Shown piece after piece: positions 1 to 12,871 of a stretch of DNA of 64,000 nt (the stretch's first letter is position 1; the number at the start of each line of letters is the position of its first letter). The DNA is taken from positions 62,001 to 126,000 of the forward strand of contig CAJNYU010000183.1 in NCBI GenBank assembly GCA_905331475.1, read 5' to 3'. The stretch is from Rotaria socialis (lineage: Eukaryota; Rotifera; Eurotatoria; Philodinida; Philodinidae). The notes under the pieces were generated by a model. That model was given only the letters and a program-made list of their open reading frames with translations, had not been told where the DNA came from and did no database searches. A program made the position numbers and the translations under genes.

Positions 1-219
1 AATTAAAGAAAATTGGATTTGAACAACATATTTTCAAAGAAATAAGTCAACGATTGGTTTTCTTCCTTTCTTTTCTTTTTCTTTTTCTTTTTCTTCTCCA
101 ATTCTCAATATTGACAGTTAATTTCAAACACAGCGGTATTACTAATATGCAAATAAAATAGCAAAGCAAGCCAGCAAGCAAGTAAAAAAACATGTTGATA
201 CAAAAATGAATGTACTTAC
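1..219 (-). other. Intron running off the left edge
   Basis: This is the downstream intron of the partial minus-strand gene at 220-432, starting with a strong GTAAGTAC donor (minus strand, first base at 219). No acceptor or further exon is visible before the window edge. It holds a polypyrimidine/polypurine run at about 64-99. Confidence 0.45.
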
Positions 220-432
220 TTCTTTAATTGGGTGAAGTTCAGCATTGTTATTGGATATATCAATATGATTTTTATCGGGCACACTATAACGTCGTGTACG
301 TCGAGCAAAACTAAATATTCCATGATTAGGTTGGTTGTTATTTGTCAAACTTTGACGTTTCCGTGATGGTATAGTGAATACAGAAATGATCTGTTTTCGT
401 ATACTTTCAGGATCTAATGAGTGTCGTCGCAT
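220..432 (-). CDS. Hypothetical protein, first coding exon only (partial)
   Basis: A single exon of exactly 71 codons opens with ATG at 432 (starts MRRHSLDPESIRKQ) and ends in phase 0 at a GTAAGTAC donor, so the rest of the gene lies left of the window. The peptide is basic and serine-rich, with two Arg-rich stretches (PSRKRQ near residue 22 and ARRTRRYS near 43) that look like basophilic-kinase or nuclear-localisation type sequence, followed by an Asn-rich tail. I do not recognise the family. The exon call rests on the open frame plus the strong donor. An upstream non-coding exon is possible, and the start could change if another exon precedes it. Confidence 0.45.
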
Positions 433-2490
433 GATAATCAATTTTTACTTCTTTTCGTTTTTTGTTACATATTTCATTTGAACATTTTATCTAATTTATT
501 ACAATACATAGACAAAAAGAAAGAACGTAATTAGATTTGAAAACAAATCTACTGATGAATAATAAGAGAGAAAAAATAGTATTGAGATCTATCAAATCAT
601 TTAAATAGATACCAATAATATTCTCGAATCGTTTGTCTTTTTCTTCTTCTTTTTTTTTGAAACAAGACATAATGTCTGAAAAGAAAGTAGATTTATCTGC
701 AGAATTCTCTTCTACTCATGCTAATATTTGCTTTCCTATGAAGAATATTTGTCTATGCGAGTGAGATGCTTTCTATTGCAAAAGAAACATCATAAGAACA
801 AGAAAAAGACGGAGAGAAGTCATCAAAAATTGATTTTTTTGCTTCTTTGCTTCACATCACGATCAACGGTCAGAATAACAAAAATAAAAACGTTGCATCA
901 GTTTTTATTTGTAACTATAAGGAAAACTAGAGCCGGATATTTTTAGCATGTGGATAATTAATAAATAACGCCGTTTAAAAATATATATATATATAGATGT
1001 CAATATATGTAGGTCGATACTACGCGATATTATTATACAGCAATAGAATACAGAAAAGAGTTACATAAAAAGATTACCATATCTCACATAGTTTAGAACT
1101 ACCATAAGATCATCAAATGTCAAGAAAAAGAAAGAAAAAGAAAGAATAAGAAAGAAAAAGTATTCATACCATAGAATTGCGTACTGACTGCTCTGGAAAA
1201 AAAGGCAAATTTTACATAGTTTTATACGTCTTTTAATGTTTAATACGCAAAAGAAAAAAATAGCAGTACTTTTCACTAAATAAACTCTGTTTTCTATTAT
1301 TTCTTTTTATATCGATAAGTGTTGACATTATATCACAAATCTGAATTACTTTCGCTTTCATCGCATTTCAAAGCTCTGCTTTTTTAAGAAAGAAAAATGA
1401 ATAGAAAATTACATCTCGCTTCAGGGTAGTTTCTATTTTTAACGAAAGAAAAGCACCGATATTTACTTTTGTGTTTAAGTAAATTGAGACATATTGATTC
1501 GTATCTAATCTATTTTTACCTTTTTCTGGTTGTTGTTGTTTATTCACTATTATAAGTAAAAATATCAACGCATAAATTTTGCCACGAAGAATTCAAACGA
1601 ACGAACGAAATACTCCGAATTTGTAACATGTATCAGCTGAAGACAAATTTCCATTTGACATGAGTAAATAATGTCACAGCGAAAATTGATATTAACAAAA
1701 AAGAAGAGGAAAAAATTATTATCGAAAAGTCATCGAATTCTACGCCCGTAAAATGATCTTTTTTCTAGTCAGTGATGCAAGTGAGATGGTTCACTGACAC
1801 GATTAAACTTATATTTACAATAACGGCAAATGCTATCTCCCACATTTGATAAACGAATATTTATTAATAAAAAATCGTTTTTTATTTTGCACAATCAGCT
1901 ACTTAATAGTATCGTCTTTCACTAAATTATCGTTTATAAATTTGTATTTATATCAAACGCTCAATTTATTGGAACATTTTCCTATTTATAGATCACTACG
2001 TTTAGAAATCATGCGATCGTAACTCACGTTTTTGTCCTTATTACATTATATTGGTTCAGCAAATTAAGTCAATAGAATGCGTTCGCCTAATTCACATATT
2101 AAATTATTCTAAGAAAATACCAGTTGCTGCTTTCAACACATTTTCATTTCTATATTCGTAACATAAATAAAGCGTCAGTATGATACACTTGTATCATTTT
2201 AGATATCGTAGAAAAATGAATTGAATTGTCAATAGTCATATAAAGACTCATATCGGTTTTCTTTTATTAATATCTTCGTTTTAACCGAAATATAGCTTTG
2301 AAAAAAAACAAAAGAGCGAAATAATAGTAATGAAGAATCACATAGCACATAGATTCACCAAAGAAAAAGAAAAAAGCGAAAAGAAAGAACAAACATATAT
2401 AAAGAGAGAAAAAATGAGAACATACGTGGCAATCGTAGCACACTCATACACAGACTTACAGAAAAAAAAATATTAATTGGCTTTTCTATA
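433..2490. other. Intergenic region, about 2.06 kb
   Basis: AT-rich sequence between the left-edge gene and the 3' end of the aminopeptidase gene. Short open frames (for example 728-946 + and 1061-1276 -) have no plausible splice partners, have low-complexity composition and resemble no family I know. Poly-A and A/G-rich runs are common. I see no RNA gene or clear repeat. Confidence 0.5.
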
Positions 2491-5400
2491 TCAAGCAATC
2501 GTATCCGATGCTAATAAATTGCGTACAGGTGGAGACGAATTACTAGCATTCAATGAAGAAACTGGTCGTTTTCGTTTATTTCCACTTGTTGTCAATGTTA
2601 ATGAACATGATGGTAATACCTGTGTTGTACTAACGGAAGAAATCTGACTCGATGCATTTGAAGATAAAGATAATATTGGAAAAGAATTCGACTGAAAAAA
2701 TGCAAATAAATCATCACGATCACGTTCAAGTAAAGCAGCACGAGTACGAGTTGTATGAGCAATAATAGACGCTACTTCTTTGACTTTGTTGGGAACAATT
2801 GAACGGTGATGATGTATAGGCGATGATAAACTATTTTTATTCATTGATAATAATTCATTATCATCCAAACATAAGTGCACAGCTATACGAGTACAAGGTG
2901 TTGCTGGCGTTTCTTTTAGATTCATTTTATATTTTTGATGAAATGTTTCATATGAAAGAAAGAAATCTTCGATACGTATTGCTTCATCTTTCGTTGAAAA
3001 ATAGCCGAATGTTTCACGAACAAGTGCTTCAAGATATTCATCATTATAACTTGTTCTTAATGATAACCAATTATCTTCAATATATCTTTGATAATAATAT
3101 CGGCCTTGTTTACTTAAACAAAATCCTTTGTAACATTCAATACGTTCATGTAAACGTATTGAATTACCACTATTATTAGTATTGTTAGTATTTGTTGAAT
3201 TATTTGTTGAGAATAAATTTAATACACGTTCGATTTGAGATGGCTCTTGAATATATGACAGACCGTACGCACAACGAAGACGATCGTCACGACGTGGACA
3301 TTGTTCCCATAATTTAAATAAATTATTTAAATCGGAGTCAGAAGCATGATGAGCAACTATTGCACATATTGGCCAAAGAACAGTTGTTGATGGATCATTT
3401 AAATATATCAGTAATCGTTCGCGTGCATTGGATATAATTGTTGGATCATGGCCAATAGTACCTGTATACAATCATATATAAATTAGTTATACACACAGAT
3501 TCATGTCGAACTTTAAAGATAAGTATACAGAAGACGTCCTTCAAAGTTAGAGTAGAAAATAAAGTTTAGTTATTACACTCGCGAAAAAGGAGAAATGATA
3601 AGGGTCGATAAGAAAATTCTTTTTGCTTAATAAATATAATTCAGTGTCTTATGTAGAAATATAATAAGTGATAACGTCTGATTATATTCCAAATGTTTAT
3701 TTTGTGACACTTCTCGATTTATAATTTAACCGAGACCTTCATCAGCCGCCGGCGCGGCAACGACATCAAAAAAACATATTTATTATCTTTACAGTATAAT
3801 AAATTTTATTAAAAACTGACGCAAAATAAAGGTCACAATAGTCTTAGAAGTCTCTTCTGATATAATTCTAACACAAAATATTAACATGCTTTGAGAAATA
3901 GAAGGATAATCGTTGACTTCCTCATATTTTCAACCAGATTTTATTTTAATGAAGAAGAAAACAATTATAAACATCATAAAAATGTCATCATAGACTTGGA
4001 CAAAACTTTTCGACTATCATTATTCGTAATATGAGAGAGGGAGAAAAAGAAAAAAATCAATTTTAAAACTGCAACATGATAATTATATGTTAGAAACTTT
4101 AGAATCAGAGAGTGTATTGTGATATCTTTCTAATTATAGACTGGCTGTTAGGAAAAGAGAAAAAGCGGATACTATTAAATTTGATTGTATCCTAGTAAAT
4201 CGAAGGAAATAATTCCTGTTTTAAAAATACAAAGAAACTACGCAAAAAATATAATACAACAAGAAAAATCAGTCTTTCCCATTTTTAGACAACAAAGAAA
4301 AAACGCCAACACATTCAAAGATTCTAATGAAATTTAGTTAATTCTTATAGACTCTGATCGATCTTAAATTTCATCTCACAATTAAAGATTTTCTTTGATT
4401 AATTCATTTTTTTTGAAAAGAATTGAAACTTTCATTAGGATATTTACATTATTCATTGTTCATTGTTCAGGATTTCAAGCTGAAAATTAAAACAGAATGT
4501 AACCATTACTATTACTGGTCTTCTAAAAGTCACATTTCAAATCTACAAAGTAACTGTTTTATTTTGAGACAAAAAGTCTTCTTATTAAAAATAATAAAGA
4601 TAGATCGATGACATTTGAACGTTTTCGTTGGTTTTAATATTAATTCATAGAAGCATTTTCAGAAGTTACCAGGATTCTATAGTTATTCTCGCTTTATGTG
4701 TCATGTGAAAATCAAACTTCTAATATGTCTTTTCAATTGTTTGACAACTGCATAAATTTTTCAGTAGAAATATTTTAACTTATAGTAAAAACTACTGTTA
4801 AATTTACGTTTCATGTCATGCGTTTAATCATTTGTTTTAAAAGTATTACCTAAAATAACTAATAAGAAACATCTTAAACGACCGCGTGCAACTGATTCCA
4901 ATTCATTATTAGCATTAGATGTTAAACCAAGTCTTTGATATAAATTTTGATGAAAATAAATTACAAATTGTCGATAAAAATCAAATAATTGTTTATCATA
5001 CTCCAGCAATGTTCCGATTCGTATTATATTACTTTCAATATCTTTCCAAACGAGTTCATCATCTAATTCGTTCACATAAGCATTTAAAAGTAAACGTAAA
5101 TAATCAACTAAAGATGTAAAGCCGCCCATAGCTAATGCATACATATCATTTTCTAAATTAAATCTATCGAATGTGTTTAATTCTTGTTTTACAATCGCTT
5201 GTGTTAACTGTTCTAACATATCCGAAGAATATAAAACTCGATAGGGTCCACCTGAGCATACATTTAATTTAAGCCAATTCGATGTTAACGATGAAGATCG
5301 ACGTTTTTTTGTTGCTGGTTCATTATCAATACTTTGCTCTTCTGTTTGTAAAGATGAATTTGTATTAATATGTATAATTTCTTGATTTTTAGTAATTAAA

Positions 5401-7860
5401 AATTTAGTCAACAAACAATCTGATTGACTATTGAGTATTGTTATTGGTATAATCCAATTTTCATCGTTATCATTATTGTCGATTGATTGGCATAAATCTA
5501 GATTTCGTTTTGTATCACATATGAGATCACTTGTTCTGATACAGTGACATGAAATCTTTTTATCATGAGGTTTTTTGTCTTGATTATGGCCACGACAAAA
5601 ACTCATTTGTTTTAATTCCAAGTCATAGATTCCTATTTTCGAAAATTATTTATACGTTGAATTATGGAAAACAAAGAGAAAAAAAATTGTTTTCATTACC
5701 TGTTGTTTCATCATAACCGATCATTTTAACTTGTACAACAGGGTAACTTTTTTTCGAACACCAACTATGCACTAATTTTTCTAAGAAAGCAAAAAAAAAT
5801 TATCTCTAACCAGCAAAACAAATGAATCTGTTTACTTATTGGTAAATTTGTTATTTCTTCAACACATGCCCAAAAATCAATTGCAGTTGCAGTACGATAT
5901 GAATATCGATTTAAGAATAGTCGAGTTGAATCAAGAAAATGATTTTGTCCAACAAATAAATGTAACATACGCATTAAACATGATCCTTTTGAATAAATAA
6001 AGCCTTCAAATGAAAAATCTTTTTCATCTATATCGTCTGCTTCACTATGAAGAATATTAATACAATAATCAAAGTAGCGTACAAATTGTGTAGAGAAAAA
6101 TTCTGAGAATACATTATATTCAGGGACTATATAATCTGTTGCTAAGTATTCAAACCATTTGGCGAAACCTATTCAATATAAAAATTTCAAGTAAATAACT
6201 AAGAAAAAGTTCAAACCAAACCTTCTACAACATATACATCATTCCACCAATGAATACTGACTAAATTGCCAAACCATTGATGTGCTATTTCATGTGTTAC
6301 TGATTGACAAACATTTCTATATTGTACACTAACAGCATGATCTTCATTTATTAACATTTCTTCTTCCTATAATAGATAGACAACATAAGATTTATTCTTG
6401 CATTACTAAATAATAACGCAACATTTTTCGTTTACAATCACTCCATTAGATTCTTATACTACTGCTTCAAAAACAAAATGTTGTAGATATATAAACCAAT
6501 ACTGAGGTTAGTAATGATTTAAGTTTTGGAAGAATCTATTGTCATAGTTTCTTCATTCGTGATCAGAATACTATTGTTTGAGACGATAACTGAAAAACGT
6601 TTGAAATCATAATGTCTTTTCTTGAATAGACAACCAGTGATTCAGCACTTATTCGTTTTTACATTTAAAAAATGATATTGTAAACTTGTGTATTTGAAAA
6701 CATGAATTTTATCTTTCAAATAAAAGCACATCTTTAACACAATATAAAGAAAATAGTCAAATTGAATAGAACTTTTCAATTTATGTTTGTTACAAACAAT
6801 ACAAGCAATACGTTTCGGAGGGAGAAAAGCTTTTCTTTGTAATACAACAACTTTGATCATCGAATAATCTAACCTTAAACAGAATAAGTGCCCAATCTTC
6901 CATCGCTGGATAAAAAAGATCAGGCACAGCAACGAGATCAAGTTTTGACATTGGATAATCGATTTGAAACAAATCAGCATAGTAATGTAGAGCTTTATGT
7001 GCACAATTCAATGCAAATGTAGCTTCATGTTTTCTACCAGGTAATGTGTAAGCTGTAAGTTCGATAGGAGATAATCTAAATTAAAAACAATGAAAAACAA
7101 ATATAGTAGTTTACGAAAAAATGCTAATACTACCTTACCCACTATCTTTTTTCAATCTTTCAACAGGTTCCGCTTGAATCATATCGAATTCGCCAATAAC
7201 AAAACATAGAAGAAATGTTGGCATTGACGGAGTTTGTTGAAAACGTATTCGTTTTGTGCCACTATTTAATAAATTATCTTGTGCATAAAGTTGTGGCATG
7301 TTTGATAATGCTTGCATATGTCGTGGTATATCGAGTGTTAAATCGAATGTAGCACGTAATGATGGTTCATCAAAACATGGAAATACACGACGACAATGTG
7401 TTGGTGACATTTGTGTTATGCCATAATGTTTTTTTACAATGGACATTTCATTTGAATTATTATCATTGTATGATAATATATCAACAGTTGAACGATAAAA
7501 ACCAATATGATTTTGTGTTGTTACATGACCGGAAAAAGAATTGATTATTAAACGATATGGTATATCAAAAGAAAATGTTTGTTCATTCGTAAGACGTATC
7601 TCAAGAGTTTCATTTGATTCATTTACTTCAACAGTACAATCTATTTGTATTGATGATGATATTATTATTACGGAAATAGACGACAATTCAATTAATAAAT
7701 GAGATGCATCAAGTTTTATGCTTGTTTGATTATGTTGTTTAACAATTAAGTCTATTTTAACTGAACCACAAAATTGACCAGAATCAAGATCAGTTGTTAA
7801 ATGAACATCATAGTGTTTTGGAATTACATTTTGACTGCGAGATAAACGACGAGATGACAT
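2491..7860 (-). CDS. M1 family zinc aminopeptidase (puromycin-sensitive type), GAMEN motif altered to PAMED
   Basis: Hydrolyses N-terminal residues from peptides; M1 enzymes use one zinc. Seven exons on the minus strand: 7860-7139, 7075-6874, 6366-6222, 6168-5836, 5780-5700, 5632-4850 and 3461-2491. They sum to 3237 nt (1078 aa). The N-terminal beta domain carries the CFDEP block ([15 protein letters not shown]). Zinc ligands are HEIAH at about 333-337 and Glu at about 356, the exact HExxH-18-E spacing. The transition-state Tyr sits in IYSKG (about 415). [13 protein letters not shown] segment matches the family's conserved W...GYPVV block. The last exon resembles the ERAP1-type C-terminal helical domain. 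Oddities: the substrate-binding GAMEN loop reads PAMED (about 297-301), and there is an Asn/Ser-rich insert plus a long Ser-rich tail, so it is longer than typical PSA (about 870-920 aa). No signal peptide or transmembrane segment is seen, which suggests a cytosolic enzyme. The last intron is 1.39 kb. Confidence 0.9.
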
Positions 7861-8116
7861 AATCTAGTTTCTAGTTGTTTTGACTTTTTTTTTGTTCTTC
7901 TTCTTGATGATCTACATATAAGTATAAATATTATTAAAGTGTCAAGAATAACTAAGTTATTTATTGCATAAATATATTTTGACTTATAGAAAACAAGAAG
8001 AAATCAATATATAAAAAAATCAATGTTCATCTAAAGAAAATTTGGTCAAATTCTAGTACGTTTAAGTTTGATTTAAATCACGGAGCTGTTATTGCGTAGA
8101 CAATGTGAACAGTAAT

Positions 8117-10582
8117 TTATTTAATTTTTGGTATATCAACTTTCAATTTACGCGCTAAATCTTGTATGAAATCAATTTGTGATTGAGGATATGGAATGCC
8201 ACCTAGTTTCTCACATTTGGCCATATGCAATCGTTCAGGATCACCAGCAATAAGAACTGGTTTACCGGATTCTAAATAAATTGCATTCGAAAATATATGA
8301 AGTGACAATAGAAATAATTCTTAACCTGAAGGTGGCAATGTTCGACAATAATTTATTAGTTTCTGTAAACGATCTTCAAACTCATCTTCGAACGCACTGG
8401 GATCAATGGCAATAAAACATTGTCCAAGATTAGCTTCAGTTGTACTAGTTTTCCATGAACGAATCCATGGTCCAAAATGACTACCTATTTTAGCCAATAC
8501 AAAATATTGTACATGTTTATGTCGTTAATAGGCGATATAAATGAATTGTTTACCTGATAAAATACCACATAATACTTCAACCATCATTGCTAAACCATAA
8601 CCTTTGTAACCGGATGATTCTTCAGGACCACCTAAAGCTAATAAACCTCGTATGTCTTGTGGTTTTGTAACCGGAATACCTTTAAGGCAAGAGAGAAAAC
8701 ATGTTTAAAAAAGTGACATTATCTATTACAAACCCTCTGCATTAACACCCCATGTATTTGGAATTTCTTCACCTCGTCGTTGACTAATTTCAACTTTGCC
8801 TAGTGCAACAGTTGATGTAGCCATATCAAGTATAAAGCTATCACCATTTTTAGCAGGTGCACCAAATGCTCTTTAGAACGAAAATCAAAAGTTAAAATTA
8901 AATAGTAATGTTAACTTCATTACATTGGATTAGTTCCTGCAAATGAATAAGAAAATAAATAATTATATAGCATCTCTCGTAAAACAATGAATTTTACCTA
9001 ATGATTGTGCTTTACCACGTGTTGGTACAACAAGTGGACTTGTGTTAGTAAACTAAAAAGATCGTTTTCTTCTGTCTATGGGTATCAATAACTTCAAATA
9101 AAAATACATACAGCCCATCCGATAAGATCTTTATCAACAGCTTTCAATGAATAATAGCCAGCAATACCAAAATGATTAGACCGACGAGCAGCAACTAATC
9201 CAATCCCAACTTTTTTTGCCTTATCCATTGCGATATTCATACAAAATTTACCCACGTACGGCCCTAATAAATTCTGCCCATCAACTAATGCTGTTCCAGG
9301 TGATTCTTTAAGAATTATTGGATTTCCTATCGAAAGATTGTTATTTGCTAACTATTATACCATGATTTGGAGAAAAAAAAAGAATTCAAACCATCTTTTG
9401 CTGTTGTTCCAGTTTTGACATCATTCACATACATATCAAGTCGATTAAGTCCATGACTATAGTGGCCTAATTATAATAAATCAATTGGTGAAACTGTTTT
9501 AATATAGAATTCTCATCGTTCATTAAGCGATTCAGTATCGTCAAGATTGCATCAAGAAATTATTTGATATTCAAAAAAATAAAATGACACTGTGTTTATC
9601 AAGATAGAAGTAATCATAAAGATCGCAGTGAACTCGCATGTCGCTAGTTTTTCCTGTGCCATAATATTATCTTAGCTGTATCAAGAGATTTGCTTTTTTG
9701 GCTATTGATTTACAGAACTATTATTTTAACCAAACGTTAAAATATTAAGAATTCGGCTTCCAATAAGGTATTCTAATTTATGTCGATTCTTCACTCTTAA
9801 CAAAAAGTTTTGATACAAAGTATATCTTTTCTAATTTACGAACATACAATGATTGTGTCGCCGTTCTTATATTAGAATAAAATTTTATCAAGACATTTGA
9901 AAGTCTCATAGCAATCTACTTTCTTTAAGACACTTCACGTCAGATTTTCTAGTTCTGCTAAGTGACCTCTGGTATTTATCTGACAGCTAAAGTACTTACA
10001 TCGCAAAACGATTCATACTATATTTAGAAGATTTGAAACTCTCTTGGCTATAAATAATACACATAGTATCGACTCAACAACATGTTTTAGAGTTGGAAAG
10101 CAAATCATTCCTCATGAGAAAACTTCATGACTAATACATCTTACGATATTTTTTTTGATAACAAAAATAGTCTATCTTTACCAAATGTTCACTTAATTAT
10201 AAATGTTGTATTATTTACCACGATAGTCAGCCATCGTTAAATTATCTGCCAATACTTCAGCATGTGATGGACGCGCATCAACTTTCATCATACATCTAAC
10301 AATAAATGAAAATAGTTCATCTTTTGGGACAACTTTTTGCTTTGGATTAATATCAGATTCTTTGGTATTTCCATTTATTTTTGATGACTATCATTGCAAG
10401 AAAAAAAAGAAAACATTGATTATTATTTCTCATTTGTTCTCACATACCGTACTGGAATGACAAAGAAATATTTGTTGATAATTTTTATAGCATGAAGTAT
10501 TAACAAATCTATTAAAATAGCCGTAATTTATTGATAACGAAAACAGTAACTAAACTCACCGAAAGAAATTTTTCGATATCAT
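8117..10582 (-). CDS. Malate/L-lactate dehydrogenase-2 family oxidoreductase (Ldh2/Mdh2 fold)
   Basis: NAD(P)-dependent 2-hydroxyacid oxidoreductase of the LDH2/MDH2 family, unrelated to classical Rossmann-fold MDH/LDH. Eleven exons on the minus strand: 10582-10560, 10508-10448, 10387-10219, 9466-9392, 9326-9112, 9052-8998, 8936-8924, 8870-8734, 8679-8554, 8484-8326 and 8271-8117. They total 1188 nt (395 aa). Family blocks are in order: GHYSHG (about 85-90), SNHFG (about 159-163), TSPLVVPTRGK, the NPIAFGAP turn, LDMATST and GYKGYGLAMMVE. The first 30 residues (MISKNFFRFVNTSCYK) are basic, Ser-rich and without acids, compatible with mitochondrial import (inference). Exon 7 is only 13 nt, supported because it completes NPIAFGAP. 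Intron 3 is 752 nt; the others are short. The family is bacterial-rich and patchy in animals, so an old horizontal origin is possible, but the gene is fully intronised. Confidence 0.9.
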
Positions 10583-10856
10583 CTTTTTTTTTATTAATGT
10601 ACAACTTTTACCTGTAAATCAAATAGAGAATCATATAATGTAAAAGCAAAAAAAGAATGTTTTGATTTATTTATCATTCAAAGTGTGAATAAATAGCAAC
10701 AAATATTAGCGTTTAAAAGAAACAATATTGAACTGTAATCAATGTTAAATAAATATAAAAAGCAAAAGGAATGCATATGAATTATAGCTATGACAGAAAA
10801 AAAAGAGAGTAAATGGAATGAATCAATATCTGTTCATTATAAACATTCAAAAATTC

Positions 10857-11415
10857 TCAACGTTGTTTATTTGTTAAAATTCGTACAAGATCTTCACAAT
10901 TGCAACTAAAAAGAAAAGAACACTCATAAATTGAATAGTCGCAAGAACTTCACTACTAACCGCCCATCAGCGTCAATGTCAGCTTCACGTATTAATTCAT
11001 CAACTTCCTCTTCTGAAAGTCGTTCACCTAATGATATCATTGCATGTTTAAGTTCAGCAACACTAACATATCCCGTTCCATCTTTATCAAAGACACGGAA
11101 TGCTTCGCGTATGTCATCTTCCGTTTCGCGATTGTTTGCTTTAAAAGTTTGTGCTACTCGTACAAATGTATCGAAATCAATTTTTCTACCCACTTGCTGC
11201 TGAATCTTTTGTAGATCAGCTTCAGATGGCGATAAACCACATGAACGCAGAACGATTCCTAAATTAAAAATATATATTTATTTTAACAAAAATAAAATAT
11301 AATTCCTTTTTTTTTAAATACCAAGTTCCTGTGGTGCTATTATATCATCATGATCTTTATCAAATAATGAAAATGCTTCGCGATATTGTCGCATTTCATC
11401 CGACGTATTAGCCAT
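10857..11415 (-). CDS. Calmodulin-like EF-hand protein with one degenerate hand
   Basis: Calcium sensor of the calmodulin/troponin C superfamily, 146 aa (calmodulin is 149). Three exons on the minus strand: 11415-11322, 11258-10961 and 10905-10857, total 441 nt. Loop 1 at about 19-30 is [12 protein letters not shown], with the usual Gly at position 6 replaced by Asp. The second hand (about 51-66, near [13 protein letters not shown]) has lost its acidic ligands. Loop 3 at about 89-100 ([12 protein letters not shown]) is canonical. Loop 4 at about 125-136 (DIDADGRCNCED) ends in Asp instead of Glu. The central linker ([17 protein letters not shown]) and [12 protein letters not shown] are calmodulin-like. 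It is too divergent to be calmodulin itself; a calmodulin-like or essential-light-chain-like regulator is the safest name. The small last exon completes the fourth hand and fits by phase. Confidence 0.85.
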
Positions 11416-11615
11416 GGATAATTTTCTTCTTTTTCTTTTATATATGAATCAAATCAAAAATAAAGAATACAAAATGTGAAAATATCCTAATGATTCATAT
11501 AAGTCTAATTTTTTATTTATAATCAAAAACCAAAAAACCAAAAACAGAACATGATGATAATTATGATGGATAATCTAGAAAAACATATTGTTGCGTAAGA
11601 AAAGATGAATCTTTT

Positions 11616-12871
11616 TCAATTACTTGTTCGCATATGCCAAGCCTCTAATTCATTGATTGATAGTTGTAAATCAGCTAATTGCTTTTCAAGATTATTTACA
11701 TCAATGATATCTTCATTATCTATTTGAAGCTTTTGTCTATAGTATGAAAAATGTATGTTCAAGAATTTATAAAAATTTTATTATCATACCCTATTATCTC
11801 AATTGATTCTTTTAAATAGTTAAAATGAATTATTTCTCTATCAAGTTTTTCATTTAATTCAGCCAATTTATCTTTATGATTTATAACAGTTAATTCAGTA
11901 TTAGCCACTAAACAGTAGATTATGACAATTTTTTTTCTGAATCAAAAAATGTAACTATACCTTCATCAGAAATTGTCTTCAATCGAATTTCAGTCTTTTT
12001 TCGTATTTCATCAAGATCTGCTCGAGCCTAAAAATGTTGTTTCTTTGTATTGAATTGTTTCAACAAAATAAATCCTACATAAGCATGATAATTTGTTCGA
12101 AAAGCCATCGTTAAATTAGCACATTGTTCAGTTATTTTTCCACTGAAAAATGCAATTTTTAATTATTCAAAACACTAATCAATTTTTCTTTCTAACATAT
12201 TTCGATGATGATTATATTTAACTGTATTGGCTTTATCAATAATTGCATTTTGTTCTTGACGTTTTTCGACAATTTGACCATGTAACCTAAAATTTAATCA
12301 AAATAGATTTCTAGTTGAAGGATTGTATCATAGAATAAACAAAAAATAAAATAATAATCAACACTCCTAGCATGCAATGTTCAAGAATGATTTTTTTTTC
12401 GATTCAATTCCTAATCATACAATTGAGACATCGTTGTTCGTTCGCTTAAATTTCGATCAAGCAGTGATCGTTTGACTTATACATAAAATAAAGATTGCCT
12501 GAAAAAAAAAGAATAAGTAATAAGAGATTATTATACCGGTATTTGTTTCGATAGCTGCACGTAATTTGATCAAATCGTCTTGAACTGAATAGAAAGAAAT
12601 ATTTTGATCAAAGAGTCAATAAACACGACACCAATTATACGTTGTTCTTGCGATGTATCATAGGTTTGTTCAATTAGAGTTTGATCAGCAACTTTTTGAT
12701 TGAGTATTTCTAATTCTGTAAGGAAATTAACATTTAGCTTTTTTTTCTCCTAATAATGATATGATAACAAATAAACATGCCTTGTTGTAATTCACTTGTA
12801 TATGAATTAAGTGATTTAAACATAGTTTCAACAAATTCATTTTTACGAGGCGATTCTGAAGAATTCTCCAT
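11616..12871 (-). CDS. Coiled-coil protein of unknown function (242 aa)
   Basis: Nine small exons on the minus strand: 12871-12781, 12715-12641, 12584-12537, 12475-12421, 12286-12197, 12142-12079, 12027-11961, 11907-11790 and 11736-11616. They sum to 729 nt with phases agreeing at every junction. The product begins MENSSESPRKNEFVETMF and is almost wholly heptad-like alpha helix rich in Glu, Lys, Gln and Leu. It has no catalytic motif, signal peptide or membrane segment. The first intron starts with GC rather than GT (CAAG|GCATGT), the only non-canonical donor I found in the gene. Which CCDC-type or axonemal family it belongs to cannot be told by eye. A structural role, for example cilium or cytoskeleton, is only a guess. 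Confidence 0.75.

Noticed and set aside
10931..11203. 90-aa plus-strand frame opposite the EF-hand gene
   Set aside because: It is the antisense shadow of the calmodulin-like exon; codon pattern and family evidence support only the minus strand.
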